Shown here: positions 6,149-7,317 of the stretch, piece after piece
Numbering within the stretch: the first letter of the stretch is position 1
Layout of the letters: every line of letters begins with the position of its first letter
Program-made: the position numbers and the translations under genes
The notes under the pieces: model-generated
Seen by the model: the letters and a program-made list of their open reading frames with translations, nothing else
Told to the model about the DNA's origin: nothing
The model's database searches: none
Assembly (NCBI GenBank): GCA_900553055.1
Contig: USBV01000077.1
Span: 1-7,317, forward strand
Source of the DNA: an uncultured Phascolarctobacterium sp.
GTDB lineage: Bacteria; Bacillota; Negativicutes; Acidaminococcales; Acidaminococcaceae
Direction: 5' to 3'
Length of the DNA stretch: 7,317 nt

Positions 6149-7018
6149 TTAATATCCTGCGAACAAATCACGCACGGGGTTGATATCAATGCCCTTGGTC
6201 TGCAAAAAGCCGAAGAAATAGGCCTGCTCCAAGCGCTTTTTGAAGCCCTCGAGGCCATTGCCGTCATCGGCCACGGTCACGCGGTACATTTCCATGGGCG
6301 CCGCTTTATACGTCGCTGCGGTGTTGAGGCCAATATGCCCGGTCAGCGCACGGTAAAAGCCATACTTTTGCGCTGCAGCGATAACGGTTTTATTATAGCT
6401 GCCGTTAGGATAGGCCAGCGTGCGCACAATATAGCCATCAAATTTTTTCTTCAGCCAATAGCGGGAGGTATCCAGCTCCCACACTAAATATTTCGTATCA
6501 ATTTTGGCCAAGGGGGCGTGGCTATATGTGTGCGAGCCCAGCTCCATGCCGGCAGCAATCATTTCCTTGATTTCCGCCTCGTTCATATGATACTTGTCGC
6601 CCATCTCCTTATTGATAACGAAAAAGGACCCCTTGGCGTCATATTTCTGCATAATCGGCAGTGCGTTGCTGCGATTATCCTTATAGCCATCATCAAAGCT
6701 CAGAGCGATATATTTATCCACGCTCTCGCCCCGCTCCAAGCGATGGGCCAGCTGCTCCACGCTCACAATAGTGTAGCCCTGCTCCTTAAGATAGCGCATA
6801 TGCTCCTCAAACAGAGTCGGCGACAAGATGAGGCTCTTGGGCCAATCGGGGCCATATTCATTGCCCACTGCATGGTACATCAAAATAGGAGCACCAGTTT
6901 TGCGATAGGCCGCGTATTCGGCACGCCACTGCTCGCCATTTACCTGCCAAGCAACTGCTCCTGCAGCACATAGAAGCATTAGCACAGCCATAAGGCCATA
7001 AAAAAGCTTTTTCATCAT
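6149..7018 (-). CDS. membrane-anchored polysaccharide deacetylase (carbohydrate esterase 4, NodB fold)
   Basis: A 289-residue predicted extracytoplasmic enzyme that should remove N-acetyl groups from a cell-wall or surface polysaccharide. A hydrophobic anchor (about 5-23, after MMKK) is followed by APILMYHAV at 43-51 and a NodB domain. The CE4 motifs are visible: SFDDG at 107-111 with the catalytic base Asp109 and metal ligand Asp110; HTYSH at 163-167 with two metal-binding histidines; and AYPNG at 202-206 in place of the usual motif 3. The YHAV opening and this layout resemble the PgaB/IcaB-like and Bacillus YxkH-like branches, but the substrate (peptidoglycan, poly-GlcNAc or other) cannot be read from the sequence. 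Its ATG overlaps the whiA stop by four bases with GGAG upstream, implying coupled expression. A second ATG immediately follows, so the start is uncertain by one codon. Confidence 0.92.
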   Translation of the reverse strand: MMKKLFYGLMAVLMLLCAAGAVAWQVNGEQWRAEYAAYRKTGAPILMYHAVGNEYGPDWPKSLILSPTLFEEHMRYLKEQGYTIVSVEQLAHRLERGESVDKYIALSFDDGYKDNRSNALPIMQKYDAKGSFFVINKEMGDKYHMNEAEIKEMIAAGMELGSHTYSHAPLAKIDTKYLVWELDTSRYWLKKKFDGYIVRTLAYPNGSYNKTVIAAAQKYGFYRALTGHIGLNTAATYKAAPMEMYRVTVADDGNGLEGFKKRLEQAYFFGFLQTKGIDINPVRDLFAGY

Positions 7019-7317
7019 TCATCCTGCTCCAATTTCAAACCCATACCTATGGCCATCTCCTGCAGCTTTTTCAAGCGATGATTGATGCCGGATTTGCCCA
7101 GGCCATTCGTAAATTCCATCAAATCGTTGAGCGATACATCGGGATGCTCCAGACGAATACGGGCAATTTCCTGCAGATTAGGCTCCAGCTGGGCGAGGCC
7201 GCCATGCTCATCGATATACTTGATGCAGCGCACCTGGCGCACCGCCGCCTTCACCACCTTGTTTAGATTGGCTGTTTCGCAGTTCACGGCACGGTTCACG
7301 TTATTGCGCATTTCCTT
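7015..7317 (-). CDS. whiA: WhiA-family DNA-binding protein, C-terminal part (cut by window edge)
   Basis: The last 100 residues of a family of about 310; the rest is beyond the right edge. Seen: [20 protein letters not shown], then [20 protein letters not shown] and [20 protein letters not shown], the characteristic WhiA C-terminal helix-turn-helix. The N-terminal LAGLIDADG-like domain is not visible. WhiA is a sporulation regulator in Streptomyces; in Bacillus it affects division and chromosome segregation. In Firmicutes it usually lies downstream of rapZ and yvcK, which I expect just outside the window. The TGA stop is shared with the ATG of the deacetylase gene. The in-frame ATG at 7309-7311 is internal, since the conserved sequence continues upstream to the edge. 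Confidence 0.95.
   Translation of the reverse strand, partial: KEMRNNVNRAVNCETANLNKVVKAAVRQVRCIKYIDEHGGLAQLEPNLQEIARIRLEHPDVSLNDLMEFTNGLGKSGINHRLKKLQEMAIGMGLKLEQDE

Noticed and set aside
6953..7018. Lipoprotein signal in the deacetylase (LLCAAG)
   Set aside because: The residue before the cysteine is Leu, not Gly, Ala or Ser, so it does not fit a lipobox; a plain transmembrane anchor or signal peptide is more likely.

Overview
The window reads as chromosomal DNA of a low- to mid-GC Gram-positive-lineage bacterium (Bacillota/Firmicutes). Four things point there: a WhiA C-terminus, a QueT-family transporter, a class I preQ1 riboswitch that works through an intrinsic terminator, and a possible Bacillus-type LexA box in front of uvrB. 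An intergenic repeat of a kind common in Clostridia and Negativicutes fits too. I lean weakly towards Negativicutes, but the sequence alone does not settle the class. Every gene I accept lies on the minus strand, so transcription runs from high to low coordinates.

Right part (7317 to 5136): the C-terminal third of whiA overlaps a membrane-anchored polysaccharide deacetylase by four bases. That gene is followed 11 bases later by a secreted or membrane-anchored metallo-beta-lactamase-fold hydrolase of the ComEC-C-terminal type. The three look like one transcription unit. The roughly 200-bp gap after it (4931-5135) is filled by a GC-rich, hairpin-rich repeat with imperfect inverted ends, one hairpin of which could act as the operon's terminator.

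Middle part (4930 to 3690): a complete small regulon for the queuosine precursor. It holds a sigma-70/A promoter, a class I preQ1 aptamer, an intrinsic terminator with a mutually exclusive antiterminator, queT (precursor importer), queF (preQ0 to preQ1 reductase, ATGA overlap with queT) and a strong Rho-independent terminator. The base pairing predicts that preQ1, the product of QueF, switches off both its own synthesis and uptake of its precursor. No de novo genes (queC, queD, queE) are in the window, so the locus looks built for salvage or final conversion.

Left part (3665 to 1): the nucleotide excision repair operon uvrB-uvrA. It has a near-consensus promoter, a candidate LexA (SOS) operator just upstream of the -35, and a leader of about 90 nt with a perfect-armed hairpin. 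uvrB is complete (668 aa). uvrA follows after two bases and is cut by the window edge after about 502 codons. I find no tRNA, rRNA, CRISPR array, transposase or prophage gene. I find no previously undescribed protein system. The most rewarding parts are the riboswitch architecture, the repeat element, and the whiA-linked deacetylase plus ComEC-like hydrolase pair.
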